Origin: Catonella morbi ATCC 51271
GTDB lineage: Bacteria > Bacillota > Clostridia > Lachnospirales > Lachnospiraceae
DNA: 64,000 nucleotides
Assembly: GCF_000160035.2 (NCBI RefSeq)
Contig: NZ_KI535367.1
Coordinates: 310,001-374,000 of the forward strand
Direction: 5' to 3'
The notes under the pieces were generated by a model. That model was not told where the DNA came from, searched no databases, and was given only the letters and a program-made list of their open reading frames with translations. Position numbers and translations under genes: made by a program. Each line of letters begins with the position of its first letter. Within the stretch, counting starts at the first letter, position 1. Below, one piece after another: positions 1 to 7,274 of the stretch.

Positions 1-1
1 A

Positions 2-253
2 TTAGACAAGAATATGAATGAGATGGGTAACTTAAATAATTCTGTTAATGAACTTGAAGCTACAAGAAGTTCTCTGGTAGGCATTATTGAAAACCTGTCT
101 GCTCTGTCAGAAGAAAATGCTGCTGCTACTCAGGAAGCTTCCGAAGCCCTTAATTCTCAGCTTTACTCAGCTCAGGAAGTTGCTTCTGCCAGCTCCAGCC
201 TGTCTACAATGGCCCAAGACATGATTGAAATGATCACTAAATTTAAGATTTAA
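2..253 (+). CDS. Methyl-accepting chemotaxis protein, C-terminal end (partial)
   Basis: Only the last 83 codons are inside the window; the reading frame is open to the left edge. The visible part is alanine-, serine- and glutamate-rich coiled coil with ENAAATQEASEALNS and a closing ASSSLSTMAQDMIEMITKFKI. This is the standard end of the cytoplasmic signalling domain of chemotaxis receptors and closely resembles the end of the complete receptor at 14180-16312. The sensor, membrane and HAMP parts lie outside, so the ligand cannot be judged. A strong bidirectional terminator follows within 25 bases. Confidence 0.88.
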   Translation, partial: LDKNMNEMGNLNNSVNELEATRSSLVGIIENLSALSEENAAATQEASEALNSQLYSAQEVASASSSLSTMAQDMIEMITKFKI

Positions 254-276
254 TTCCTATAAAAGTTTTTTCGTAT

Positions 277-325
277 AAAAAGTAACTGCCATACTGAAAA
301 ATCTCAGTATGGCAGTTACTTTTTT
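277..325. terminator. Bidirectional intrinsic terminator
   Basis: A perfect 21-bp inverted repeat runs from 277-297 to 304-324 with a 6-base loop. It starts with an A run and ends with a T run, so it can stop transcription from both sides. It lies between the convergent chemotaxis receptor gene (plus) and yjfB-like gene (minus). Confidence 0.9.
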
Positions 326-381
326 GACGAGCCGAAACTTTATTTATAAGTTTCAGCCTGCCAAATATCTTGGAAATTTAC

Positions 382-573
382 TTACAGCCTTACATCTACG
401 TTATTTCCCAGATTAGGGGTGACTGATTTTTCCATCATTTTAACCATTTCAGTACCCATAGCCTCGTTTACATCCATGTTCTGTTTCATAACTGCAGTTC
501 CTACCGCAGTCATAGTCTTTGACATAGCTATATCTGTAGAAAGAGAAGCTATGTTCATTGCTAATGCATCCAT
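382..573 (-). CDS. YjfB family putative motility protein
   Basis: The gene encodes 63 aa starting MDALAMNIASLSTDIAMSKT and ending in a PNLGNNVDVRL tail. The pattern (short, mostly helical, alternating small residues and methionines, LG..VDVRL end) fits the YjfB family, small proteins found in motile Firmicutes whose molecular role is not established. A good ribosome site, AAGGAGG, sits 7 bases before the ATG. It lies downstream of pepA on the same strand and next to a chemotaxis receptor, which agrees with a motility link. Assignment is by sequence pattern only. Confidence 0.8.
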   Translation of the reverse strand: MDALAMNIASLSTDIAMSKTMTAVGTAVMKQNMDVNEAMGTEMVKMMEKSVTPNLGNNVDVRL

Positions 574-660
574 ATTAACCTCCTTGTTAATTTAATTTTT
601 TAGTTACTGTAAATATATACCGTCATTCTTTCAAGGCATAATTTATACTTATACGCTGTT

Positions 661-2082
661 TTACTCAGCTAAAGCATAATAGAGACTCTTAACCATAACT
701 CCGGTTGCACCCTCTTTAATATAGCCATAAGCCTTTTCAACACTTGCAGTACCGGCTATGTCTACATGAATCCAAGGAATCTCTTTTGCAAGGAAGGAGC
801 CTACAAAGAGTCCTGCTGTCATCATTCCTCCAAGTTTTCCACCGCTGTTTTTGATATCGGCTGTCTTGGAGTCATTCATCTTCTTGTAATAGTCAGTAGC
901 AGGCATCTTCCAAACCATTTCACCTGCTCTCTCATTACCCTCTACAAGTTTATTAAAGAACTCATCATTATTGGTAACTACTCCGCTTACCTGCTCTCCG
1001 AGTGCCATTACACAAGCACCGGTAAGAGTCGCAAGGTCAATAAGCTTTGTTGCCCCCATATTGTTTGTTGCATAGTAAACAGCATCAGCAAGAGTAAGTC
1101 TTCCCTCTGCATCCGTATTTATAATCTCAATGGTCTTTCCGCTCATAGAGCCTATAATATCACCGTTTCTATAGCCGTCACCCGATATCATATTCTCGCA
1201 GGAAGCCACTACAGCAAATACATTTACCTTAGCCTTAAGGCTTGCAAGAGCATTCATAGCCCCTATTACAGTACCTGCACCACCCATATCGGTATGCATA
1301 TCCACCATACCTGTAGCAGGCTTAATAGCATAACCGCCACTGTCATAGGTAAGTCCTTTTCCTACAAGAGCTATTCTTTCATCCGACTCAGGGTTGTTAT
1401 AGTATTCCATAACTATGAGCTTTGGCTCTTTTGCACTTGCTCTGGCAACATTTAAGAAGGCTTCCATCTTAAGCTCTTCTATTTCTTTTCTGCCATAGAC
1501 AGTAACTTTAACTCCTTTTGCCTCAAGTCTCTCTTTAGCTATATCGGCTAAAGTCTCCGGATATATTACATTTGCCGGCTGATTAATTAAATCACGGGTT
1601 AAGAAAATGGACTCGATAAGCTTCTCTGCCTCATCTATACCCTTCTCTGCCCTATGCTCCTTGCCCGGAATAGGGTTATAGTTTACTATGAGTTCAGGTG
1701 TTTCCTTTTTCTCAGATTTGAATTTATCAAACTTATATGTAGCCTGAAGCATACCCTCTGCTATAGCCTCTGCAAGCTTGTAATTACAAAGATTATTTAA
1801 CTTAGGTATATTTAACTCCACTTCAGCCACTTTATTCTTTAACAATACTTCGGCTACCTTGAAAAATGTTTTTCTAAGCATATCAAATTTGATAACCGCT
1901 TCTTTTCCAAGTCCTATAAGTAAGATAACCTCAAACTTATCATTCATAGAAAAATACACTTCTTCCGCCTTACCCGCAAATATTTCTTTTTCCGCCAGAG
2001 CTTTTACAAACTCTGTCTCTAATCTGTCCTCAAATACTAATTCGGCTTTTACCCCGCCTGACTTTGCAATATTAAATTTCAT
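661..2082 (-). CDS. pepA: Leucyl aminopeptidase (M17 family)
   Basis: The 473-aa protein is a typical M17 cytosolic aminopeptidase, which removes N-terminal residues from peptides using two metal ions. The N-terminal macro-like domain is weakly conserved. The catalytic domain is clear: LVGKGLTYDSGG near residue 238 supplies the lysine and first aspartate, MHTDMGGAG near 264 replaces the common MKxDMGGAA, and NTDAEGRL near 320 is the family signature. The length is near normal (about 480-500). The ATG has an AGGAGG site 7 bases upstream. A promoter at 2189-2217 probably drives it. Expected role: turnover of cellular peptides. Confidence 0.95.
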   Translation of the reverse strand: MKFNIAKSGGVKAELVFEDRLETEFVKALAEKEIFAGKAEEVYFSMNDKFEVILLIGLGKEAVIKFDMLRKTFFKVAEVLLKNKVAEVELNIPKLNNLCNYKLAEAIAEGMLQATYKFDKFKSEKKETPELIVNYNPIPGKEHRAEKGIDEAEKLIESIFLTRDLINQPANVIYPETLADIAKERLEAKGVKVTVYGRKEIEELKMEAFLNVARASAKEPKLIVMEYYNNPESDERIALVGKGLTYDSGGYAIKPATGMVDMHTDMGGAGTVIGAMNALASLKAKVNVFAVVASCENMISGDGYRNGDIIGSMSGKTIEIINTDAEGRLTLADAVYYATNNMGATKLIDLATLTGACVMALGEQVSGVVTNNDEFFNKLVEGNERAGEMVWKMPATDYYKKMNDSKTADIKNSGGKLGGMMTAGLFVGSFLAKEIPWIHVDIAGTASVEKAYGYIKEGATGVMVKSLYYALAE

Positions 2083-2188
2083 AAATCCTCCTGTATTTTC
2101 AGTTTAATCATTTATAAATGAAATACACCACGGCAAACTAAGCTTTCATATACCCGCTAACCATGGTAATAAATTTCTTTACACTGCC

Positions 2189-2217
2189 ATTTTAACCTAT
2201 AATTCAAGAAAAAACAA
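2189..2217 (-). promoter_or_regulatory. SigA-type promoter for pepA
   Basis: On the minus strand TTGTTT (2212-2217) and TAAAAT (2189-2194) are separated by 17 bases, about 107 bases before the pepA start. The boxes are good but the leader is long; no further structure was recognised in it. Confidence 0.5.
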
Positions 2218-2244
2218 ACTATTTACAAATTTTCCCGACCTTTT

Positions 2245-2565
2245 TTATCTTTCAAGCTCTCCCTTATAGTCCATAATTCCACCTATATTTACTACTTTTT
2301 CAAAACCAAGCTTTGTAAGACCGGCTGCCATTCGCTTACTTCTTCCACCGCTGTGGCAGTATACATAGATAGGCAGACTTTTATCCGTAAACATAGACTC
2401 GGCTTCCATAAACCGGTTAAGCGGAAGATTCCTGCTTCCTTTAATATGTCCGCCCGCATATTCGTCAGCCTCTCTTGCATCAAGCAAAACAGCTCTCGGC
2501 TCTGCCTGATATTCCTTTAGTCCCTCATTGATATCCGGTCCGTTTAACAAATCAAATATTCCCAT
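2245..2565 (-). CDS. Rhodanese-like domain protein
   Basis: This 106-aa single-domain rhodanese has the sequence VLLDAREADEYAGGHIKGSRNLP in its N-terminal half and the active loop YCHSGGRS near residues 69-76, where the cysteine carries the persulfide. The final helix GLTKLGFEKVVNIGGIMDYKG is typical. Such small cytosolic rhodaneses move sulfur or serve redox roles; the substrate cannot be read from sequence. The start has GGAGG 8 bases upstream. It follows the DUF1284 gene with a 50-base gap and may share its transcript. Confidence 0.9.
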   Translation of the reverse strand: MGIFDLLNGPDINEGLKEYQAEPRAVLLDAREADEYAGGHIKGSRNLPLNRFMEAESMFTDKSLPIYVYCHSGGRSKRMAAGLTKLGFEKVVNIGGIMDYKGELER

Positions 2566-2615
2566 TTTATTTTCCTCCTAAAATGATATTAAGCCCAAAT
2601 TGTGGTTAACCTTTT

Positions 2616-2990
2616 TCAAAAATGACAAATTTCACTCCACTGACAGTCACCACAAATCTCCTCACGTTTACCTGTAATTAAAATATTATCATATACAGCT
2701 TTCTTAAAGTCAAGGTAAGACAAGACCTTTCCATCAGAAAGTCCACATCTTTTAAGCACTTCTTCATCATACCCCGCTACTTTTTCTGCGCTTTCGCATA
2801 TCCCATTTGCGTTGTAAGGGCATTTCGAACAAAGTTCATCTGTATTAACCTTAAGACAGACCAAAGGATTATTTTCTAACTCCTTTATTATCTCTTTCAT
2901 ATGGGCTGTAAATTCTTCGCTGTAGCCTTTCCCTTTAAAAAATGCTATACACATCCCATGGTGGGGACGGATTTTGTATTTATATTCCAA
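2616..2990 (-). CDS. DUF1284 domain protein
   Basis: The 124-aa protein begins MEYKYKIRPHHGMCIAFFKGKGYS. The RPHH-G-C-IAFF opening and several cysteine pairs (CSKCPYNANGIC, CGDCQWSEIC) are the signature of the DUF1284 family, whose function is unknown. The cysteine spacing suggests a metal or iron-sulfur site; that is inference. The start codon is TTG, with AAGGTG a few bases upstream. It lies 10 bases after the end of the Fic gene, so the two are probably co-transcribed. Confidence 0.82.
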   Translation of the reverse strand: MEYKYKIRPHHGMCIAFFKGKGYSEEFTAHMKEIIKELENNPLVCLKVNTDELCSKCPYNANGICESAEKVAGYDEEVLKRCGLSDGKVLSYLDFKKAVYDNILITGKREEICGDCQWSEICHF

Positions 2991-3000
2991 TTTTCACCTT

Positions 3001-3891
3001 CTATTCCAATATTTTCAAATACATATCAAGTCTGGAATTTACATAGCTTGCAAATAGGTACTCCATTGCAGAAAGATTATGGTTTTCGTGATACTCGTCA
3101 AAAGCCTTGTAATATTCCATTCTATCTGTAAATTTTATATCTATTGGAGGATATCCCGCCTTCATAAGTTCCAGATTAACTAAAAGTCTGCCTGTTCTTC
3201 CGTTTCCATCTATAAAAGGGTGTATTCCTTCAAACTCTATATGAAAACGAGCCAGCTTAGTTATTATATGCTCTTTACTTGCCATAAAACTTTTTAGCAG
3301 TTCTTCCATTTTCGGCTCAATCATATAAGGCTGTACAGGCTCATGTTTTGCTCCCATTATATGAACCGGCACTTTTCTGTATACTCCTCTGTCATCCTTG
3401 TTACCTACAAGCACAAGAAAATGAATCTGCTTGATAATACGCTCACTCAGTGGCTCATTTTGCTTTACCAGTTCACTTACAAACTCAAAGGCTTCTTTGT
3501 GTCCAACTGCTTCCATGTGGTCTTTTAATGGTTTTCTATCTATTGTCAGACCTCTAAGTACTAAATCTGTTTCCCTTAAAGTAAGAGTATTCCCCTCAAT
3601 AGCATTTGAGTTATAGGTATACTCTACGGTGAATTCTTCATTAAGCCTCTCTGTTTCACCCTCTGTAAGCGGTCTTCTGTTATCCAATTCTTTTTTCTTT
3701 TTATCTATAAGTGTAAGTAAGCTTTCGTTTGACTTATATCTCCTATCAATAGGTTTAACTGTATCAACAGGAAATTTCCAGCTTTTCCCCTCTTTAACTG
3801 CTCCGGGTATTTTCCCTTCTGCACACAAAACCCTGATTCTTCTGTCCGAAATTCCCCATTTAGCTGATGCTTCTTTTACTGTCATAAACAT
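3001..3891 (-). CDS. Fic family protein with N-terminal HTH and inhibitory helix
   Basis: The 296-aa protein has three parts. Residues 1-45 (MTVKEASAKWGISDRRIRVLC) resemble a MerR/excisionase-type winged helix. SNAIEGN near residues 92-98 matches the S/TxxxE-G/N inhibitory motif that blocks ATP in class II Fic enzymes. HPFIDGNGRTGR near 224-235 is the complete Fic active site, with catalytic histidine and phosphate-binding arginines. Fic enzymes transfer AMP or another nucleotide part to protein hydroxyls. All key residues are present, so it should be active but self-inhibited. GGAGGA sits 8 bases before the ATG. The promoter overlaps two direct repeats, suggesting self-regulation through the HTH. 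Confidence 0.93.
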   Translation of the reverse strand: MFMTVKEASAKWGISDRRIRVLCAEGKIPGAVKEGKSWKFPVDTVKPIDRRYKSNESLLTLIDKKKKELDNRRPLTEGETERLNEEFTVEYTYNSNAIEGNTLTLRETDLVLRGLTIDRKPLKDHMEAVGHKEAFEFVSELVKQNEPLSERIIKQIHFLVLVGNKDDRGVYRKVPVHIMGAKHEPVQPYMIEPKMEELLKSFMASKEHIITKLARFHIEFEGIHPFIDGNGRTGRLLVNLELMKAGYPPIDIKFTDRMEYYKAFDEYHENHNLSAMEYLFASYVNSRLDMYLKILE

Positions 3892-3915
3892 AAAATTATT
3901 CCTCCTATATTTTAT

Positions 3916-3961
3916 ATAATATCACTCTATCGGAACAATATCAAGTTTATCGGAATAATAT
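3916..3961 (-). promoter_or_regulatory. Fic gene promoter with overlapping direct repeats
   Basis: TTGATA (3939-3944) and TATTAT (3916-3921) are 17 bases apart on the minus strand, a strong SigA promoter. The 14-base sequence TATCGGAAYAATAT (plus strand) occurs at 3928-3941 and 3948-3961, exactly 20 bases apart, about two helix turns. One copy covers the -35 box and spacer. This is the layout of a repressor operator. Confidence 0.6.
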
Positions 3962-3972
3962 TAAGTTTATTA

Positions 3973-4548
3973 TTACTTCTTAAACTCTTTTAAAACATAA
4001 CAATGTTCCACTTTCCCAACCAGCTTATCCCCTTCAAAGTCAAGCTCTATAACATAAGGCATCCAGTCTATAATTCTTAAAAAATCATCACAGCCAAAAC
4101 TCTTATCATAAAAATTAAGTATCGTGCTAAGTGCGGTTCCATGTGTACCAACTACAACTTCCTTATCTATATTATCTCTTAAAATCCCAGTCAGGGCTCT
4201 CATATTTCGCTTCTGCACCATAGCAATAGATTCTCCGCCTTCTTCGTGATAATTATGGTCATCCCAGCGTTTCTGAAACATTCCATGATTGTTACCGTTT
4301 TCTCCTTTATCACGCTCTCTTAAATCTTCATCTGTTATTATGTCTTTATTAAAAAAATCTGCAGGATCAGCAATCGTATCCATACTTCTTTTATACGGAC
4401 TGGAATAAAATGCGTCTATATGTTTATCTTTTAAAAACTCAAATACAATGGCTGAGTCTTTTTTCCCCTCTCCTGTAAGCGGTCTTGTTCTGTCATCTTC
4501 CCAAGCATGTTCAGGCTGTGCATGGCGCACAAAATAAATTTTAGTCAT
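3973..4548 (-). CDS. Histidine phosphatase family protein
   Basis: The 191-aa protein starts MTKIYFVRHAQPEHAWEDD. FVRHAQP carries the phosphorylated histidine of the phosphoglycerate-mutase/histidine phosphatase fold. Other core residues appear in FYSSPYKRSMDTI, in the glutamate region LRERDKG, and in VVVGTHGTAL with the second histidine. The substrate is unknown; this group acts on small phosphoesters. I chose the ATG at 4548 because GAGGAG lies 8 bases upstream; an in-frame ATG seven codons earlier has no such site. Its end is 12 bases from the Fic operator repeats. Confidence 0.88.
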   Translation of the reverse strand: MTKIYFVRHAQPEHAWEDDRTRPLTGEGKKDSAIVFEFLKDKHIDAFYSSPYKRSMDTIADPADFFNKDIITDEDLRERDKGENGNNHGMFQKRWDDHNYHEEGGESIAMVQKRNMRALTGILRDNIDKEVVVGTHGTALSTILNFYDKSFGCDDFLRIIDWMPYVIELDFEGDKLVGKVEHCYVLKEFKK

Positions 4549-4635
4549 GATATATCTCCTCGTAATCAAATAGTTTTTTCTTAATCCAGTTTACCACCAA
4601 TCTGTTAACTTTTCCATATTTTACGAGTTTCATCC

Positions 4636-4773
4636 TGCAACTTTCACAACTTTCAACCTACAACTTTCGCAACTTTCAACCTACAACTTTCGCAACTTTC
4701 ATCCTGCAATTTTCAGAACTTTCATCCTGCAACTTTCAGAGTTTTTATCTTGCAACTTTCAGAACTTTGCTCC
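4636..4773. repeat. 23-bp tandem repeat, six copies
   Basis: Six direct repeats of exactly 23 bases start at 4636, 4659, 4682, 4705, 4728 and 4751; a half copy precedes them. The consensus on the plus strand is TGCAACTTTCRSAACTTTCA followed by WCC. Each unit itself contains two AACTTTC words. The second and third units are nearly identical and the last two most diverged. There is no open reading frame in it. Confidence 0.88.
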
Positions 4774-4845
4774 TGACTTTTCAATTTTTTTCTACCATCT
4801 TGCAAAATAATCACATTTTAAAAATATGATCAAATCTCAAAATAC

Positions 4846-4892
4846 AAAAAGCCCCAAGATAGTAATCACCTTTAAGTGCACTTCTTGGGGCT
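4846..4892 (-). terminator. Terminator after the XRE regulator gene
   Basis: GCCCCAAGA (4851-4859) pairs with TCTTGGGGC (4883-4891). Read on the minus strand the hairpin is followed by TTTTTG. It closes the membrane protein/XRE operon. Confidence 0.85.
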
Positions 4893-4901
4893 AATTAGTT
4901 A

Positions 4902-5102
4902 TTAGTCAATAAACTCAAATAATTCTTCAACTGTAACTCCAAAGACTTTTGCAATATCCATAGCCAACTTTAGCGAAGGATTGTATTTACCATTTTCAAG
5001 ATGTACTATAGTTTCCCTCCTTGCACCAACAAGTTCAGCTAACTCAGCCTGCTTATAGTTAGCTTTTTCACGGTATTCTTTCAGTCTAGTTATAAGTGCC
5101 AT
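4902..5102 (-). CDS. Small XRE-family helix-turn-helix regulator
   Basis: The 66-aa protein is little more than one DNA-binding domain: [48 protein letters not shown] has the classic XRE helix-turn-helix with the NGKYNPS turn. Such mini-repressors of about 65-70 aa are often paired with a small membrane protein, as here. It begins one base after the stop codon of the upstream membrane gene. It is the natural candidate to bind the three palindrome-like sites upstream of the operon. Confidence 0.9.
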   Translation of the reverse strand: MALITRLKEYREKANYKQAELAELVGARRETIVHLENGKYNPSLKLAMDIAKVFGVTVEELFEFID

Positions 5103-5103
5103 A

Positions 5104-5520
5104 TCATATCCCCTTCGTATCCAAAATAAAAAATATAATTGTGCGCAAAATTGAAGTAATCAAAATTGAAATTACTATAGCCCAGCCCATAGTTGAAGGC
5201 GAAATTACATTAATATGGCCTAATATTCCCCCTGCATAAGCTATAATAAGCATTACAACTATTAATAGTTTAAAACATATAGCATCACATCTTCTAATAT
5301 TTATTTCTGCAAGTTCATCTATGCCTTCTTTAGTATACTTGCTAATTCTTATACTGTGCATGAACAGTATAAAAACAAGTAACCCTCCTGCCAAACATTG
5401 GATTACAGGATAGTAAGAATTCCAGTCTTCTCTTGACAACATCCAGTAGTAACCCACCGCTAAGATTGCAAAGATAATCTTAGTTGCAATAATTTCCTTT
5501 ACCGATACTTTTTTAATCAT
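5104..5520 (-). CDS. Small multi-pass membrane protein of XRE operon
   Basis: The 138-aa protein has four hydrophobic segments (about residues 10-25, 36-54, 82-103 and 110-133) separated by charged loops such as [23 protein letters not shown] do not recognise the family. Membrane proteins of this type are commonly encoded with a small XRE regulator of the same operon, and some such pairs sense envelope stress; no specific role can be assigned here. GGAGG lies 8 bases before the ATG. The promoter and operator-like repeats are directly upstream. Confidence 0.8.
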   Translation of the reverse strand: MIKKVSVKEIIATKIIFAILAVGYYWMLSREDWNSYYPVIQCLAGGLLVFILFMHSIRISKYTKEGIDELAEINIRRCDAICFKLLIVVMLIIAYAGGILGHINVISPSTMGWAIVISILITSILRTIIFFILDTKGI

Positions 5521-5542
5521 GACAAATCCTCCTTTATTTTAT

Positions 5543-5620
5543 GTGATATATTTATCACTTATGTTATAAATATATCACTTTATGGCATAAGTGTCAAGAT
5601 GTAAGTTATAAATATTTCAC
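5543..5620 (-). promoter_or_regulatory. Promoter with three operator-like repeats for the XRE operon
   Basis: On the minus strand TTGACA (5592-5597) and TATATT (5569-5574) have a 17-base spacer, a near-consensus SigA promoter. The 16-base motif GTKATAWATWTMTCAC is present at 5543-5558, 5563-5578 and 5605-5620; the first copy is a palindrome (GTGATA and TATCAC). Two copies cover the -10 box and the start region, and one is upstream of -35. This suggests autorepression by the encoded regulator. Confidence 0.65.
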
Positions 5621-5660
5621 TTTACGTTTATACCTATATAATCCCTATGCAATCATATTT

Positions 5661-5733
5661 TACATTTTTTCGCTGTAAAAAATGTATAGCTTAACATTTT
5701 TTCGTTGTAATTTTTGTTTTAATATAATATACT
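5661..5733 (+). promoter_or_regulatory. Promoter region of the AAA ATPase gene with paired hairpin repeat
   Basis: TACATTTTTT (5661-5670) and AAAAAATGTA (5677-5686) form a 10-bp inverted repeat. A close second copy of its left half, ACATTTTTTCG, begins at 5694. A weak promoter can be drawn with TTGTAA (5705-5710) and TATACT (5728-5733), 17 bases apart; a TATAAT at 5723 is an alternative. Its position between divergent transcription units suggests regulation. Confidence 0.35.
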
Positions 5734-5784
5734 CTATATATAATTAGCTTGAAACTCTATTTTGATTTTATATGGAGGTAGGTA

Positions 5785-7089
5785 ATGTACAGGAAATTAA
5801 TAGAAGAACTTTATAAATGGAAAGATAAAAAAAATCGTAAACCCCTTATTATCGAAGGTGCAAGGCAGGTCGGAAAAACTTGGCTTATGAAAGAATTTGG
5901 AGATAAAGCTTATTCAGACTTTATCTATATCAATTTTGACTCTAATTCTGTAATGGCAGATTTATTTTCCACTGATTTGAACATCGAACGAATTATAATG
6001 GGGATTGAACTTTATTCAGGAAAAAAAGTCAATTCTACTACTACTTTACTTATATTTGACGAAATACAGGAGGTACCAAGAGCACTCGCCTCTTTAAAAT
6101 ACTTTTGTGAAAATGCCCCTGAATACCACATTATTTGCGCAGGCTCTCTACTTGGAATTGCGCTTCACAGCGGAACTTCATTCCCGGTTGGCAAGGTTGA
6201 TTTTTTGAGTCTTTACCCACTTACCTTCAAGGAATTTTTGATAGCCGTAAAAGGCGAGCGCTTTGCTAAACTACTGGAAACATCTGATTATATAATGATT
6301 ACATCTTTTAAAGAAACTTATATTGAAGCACTTAAACAATATTACTTTGTAGGCGGAATGCCGGAGGCTGTTCAAAATTTTATAGACGAAAAAAACTTTA
6401 ATGAAGTAAGAAATATTCAAAAAAGAATTCTGTCTGCTTATGAACAGGATTTTTCAAAGCATGCGCCAAATGATATAGTTCCTAAGATAAGAATGATTTG
6501 GAACAGCATCCCCTCACAGCTTGCAAAAGAAAACAAAAAATTTATCTATGGGCTTGTGCGTGAAGGCGGAAGAGCAAAAGACTTCGAAACTGCAATTATG
6601 TGGCTTAGTGACTGTGGACTCATTCATAAAATAAGCAGGGTAAATTCAGTCGGAATACCGCTAAAGGCCTATGAAGATTTAAAAGCTTTTAAGCTATTCC
6701 TTGTGGATATCGGCCTTCTTGGCTGTCTGACAGGTCTGTCCGGTCAGACTATTCTTTATAAAAATGAATTATTTACGGAGTTTAAGGGTGCAATTACGGA
6801 GCAATATGTCTGCCAGCAATTAAAATCAGTTTCCGACTTAGGACTTTATTATTACACCAATGACAGAGGTTCCTGTGAGGTTGATTTTATTATCGATACA
6901 GGAGAACAGGTTATACCGTTAGAGGTAAAAGCAGAAACAAATCTAAAAGCAAAAAGCCTTAAAACATATCGCGAAAAATATAGCCCTAAGCTTTCCATCC
7001 GCATGTCGATGGCAGACTATAAAGCTGAAGATGGTCTTATCAATCTTCCCCTTTATATGGCAGGAGAAATTATGGGACAGTCTCTTTAG
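5785..7089 (+). CDS. AAA family ATPase with DUF4143 domain
   Basis: The 434-aa protein has Walker A GARQVGKTW at residues 26-34, Walker B LLIFDEIQEV near 88-97, and the sensor region ICAGSLLGIAL. The C-terminal DUF4143 part has CEVDFIIDTGEQVIPLEVKAE near 365-385, which looks like the E/D-xK core of a nuclease-like fold. These ATPases are widespread in bacteria and archaea, often in variable regions, and their job is unknown. GGAGG lies 7 bases before the ATG. It stands alone, divergent from the XRE operon. Confidence 0.9.
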   Translation: MYRKLIEELYKWKDKKNRKPLIIEGARQVGKTWLMKEFGDKAYSDFIYINFDSNSVMADLFSTDLNIERIIMGIELYSGKKVNSTTTLLIFDEIQEVPRALASLKYFCENAPEYHIICAGSLLGIALHSGTSFPVGKVDFLSLYPLTFKEFLIAVKGERFAKLLETSDYIMITSFKETYIEALKQYYFVGGMPEAVQNFIDEKNFNEVRNIQKRILSAYEQDFSKHAPNDIVPKIRMIWNSIPSQLAKENKKFIYGLVREGGRAKDFETAIMWLSDCGLIHKISRVNSVGIPLKAYEDLKAFKLFLVDIGLLGCLTGLSGQTILYKNELFTEFKGAITEQYVCQQLKSVSDLGLYYYTNDRGSCEVDFIIDTGEQVIPLEVKAETNLKAKSLKTYREKYSPKLSIRMSMADYKAEDGLINLPLYMAGEIMGQSL

Positions 7090-7118
7090 TATTTTTTCTT
7101 AAATTAAGTGTCATGTAT

Positions 7119-7247
7119 TTGACATAGTAAAAGATAAAAATAGAAATATCAGGATAATTAAAACAAAGCGTTATAGTTAGGAGGAAAAGAGTGAAAAATA
7201 ACTTGTATTTTGGGGCACACTTATATAAGGGGTCGCAAGATCCCTAA
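7119..7247 (+). other. Promoter, ribosome site and short ORF cut off by the IS element
   Basis: TTGACA (7119-7124) is followed by an A-rich -10 region, a clear AGGAGG (7179-7184) and a GTG-started ORF (7191-7247, VKNNLYFGAHLYKGSQDP). The last codons run into the putative left end of the IS110 element. The set-up looks like the start of a real gene broken by the insertion. The original gene cannot be identified from 13 or so codons. Confidence 0.4.
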
Positions 7248-7274
7248 AATTTGTAACTATATAAATAATAAATG

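Noticed and set aside
766-1455. 229-aa open frame on the plus strand over pepA
   Set aside because: It is antisense to a well-conserved aminopeptidase, has no ribosome site and its translation is low-complexity cysteine/serine-rich sequence typical of a shadow frame.
4636-4773. Possible CRISPR array
   Set aside because: The repeat units are directly adjacent with no unique spacers, and no cas gene is present in the window.
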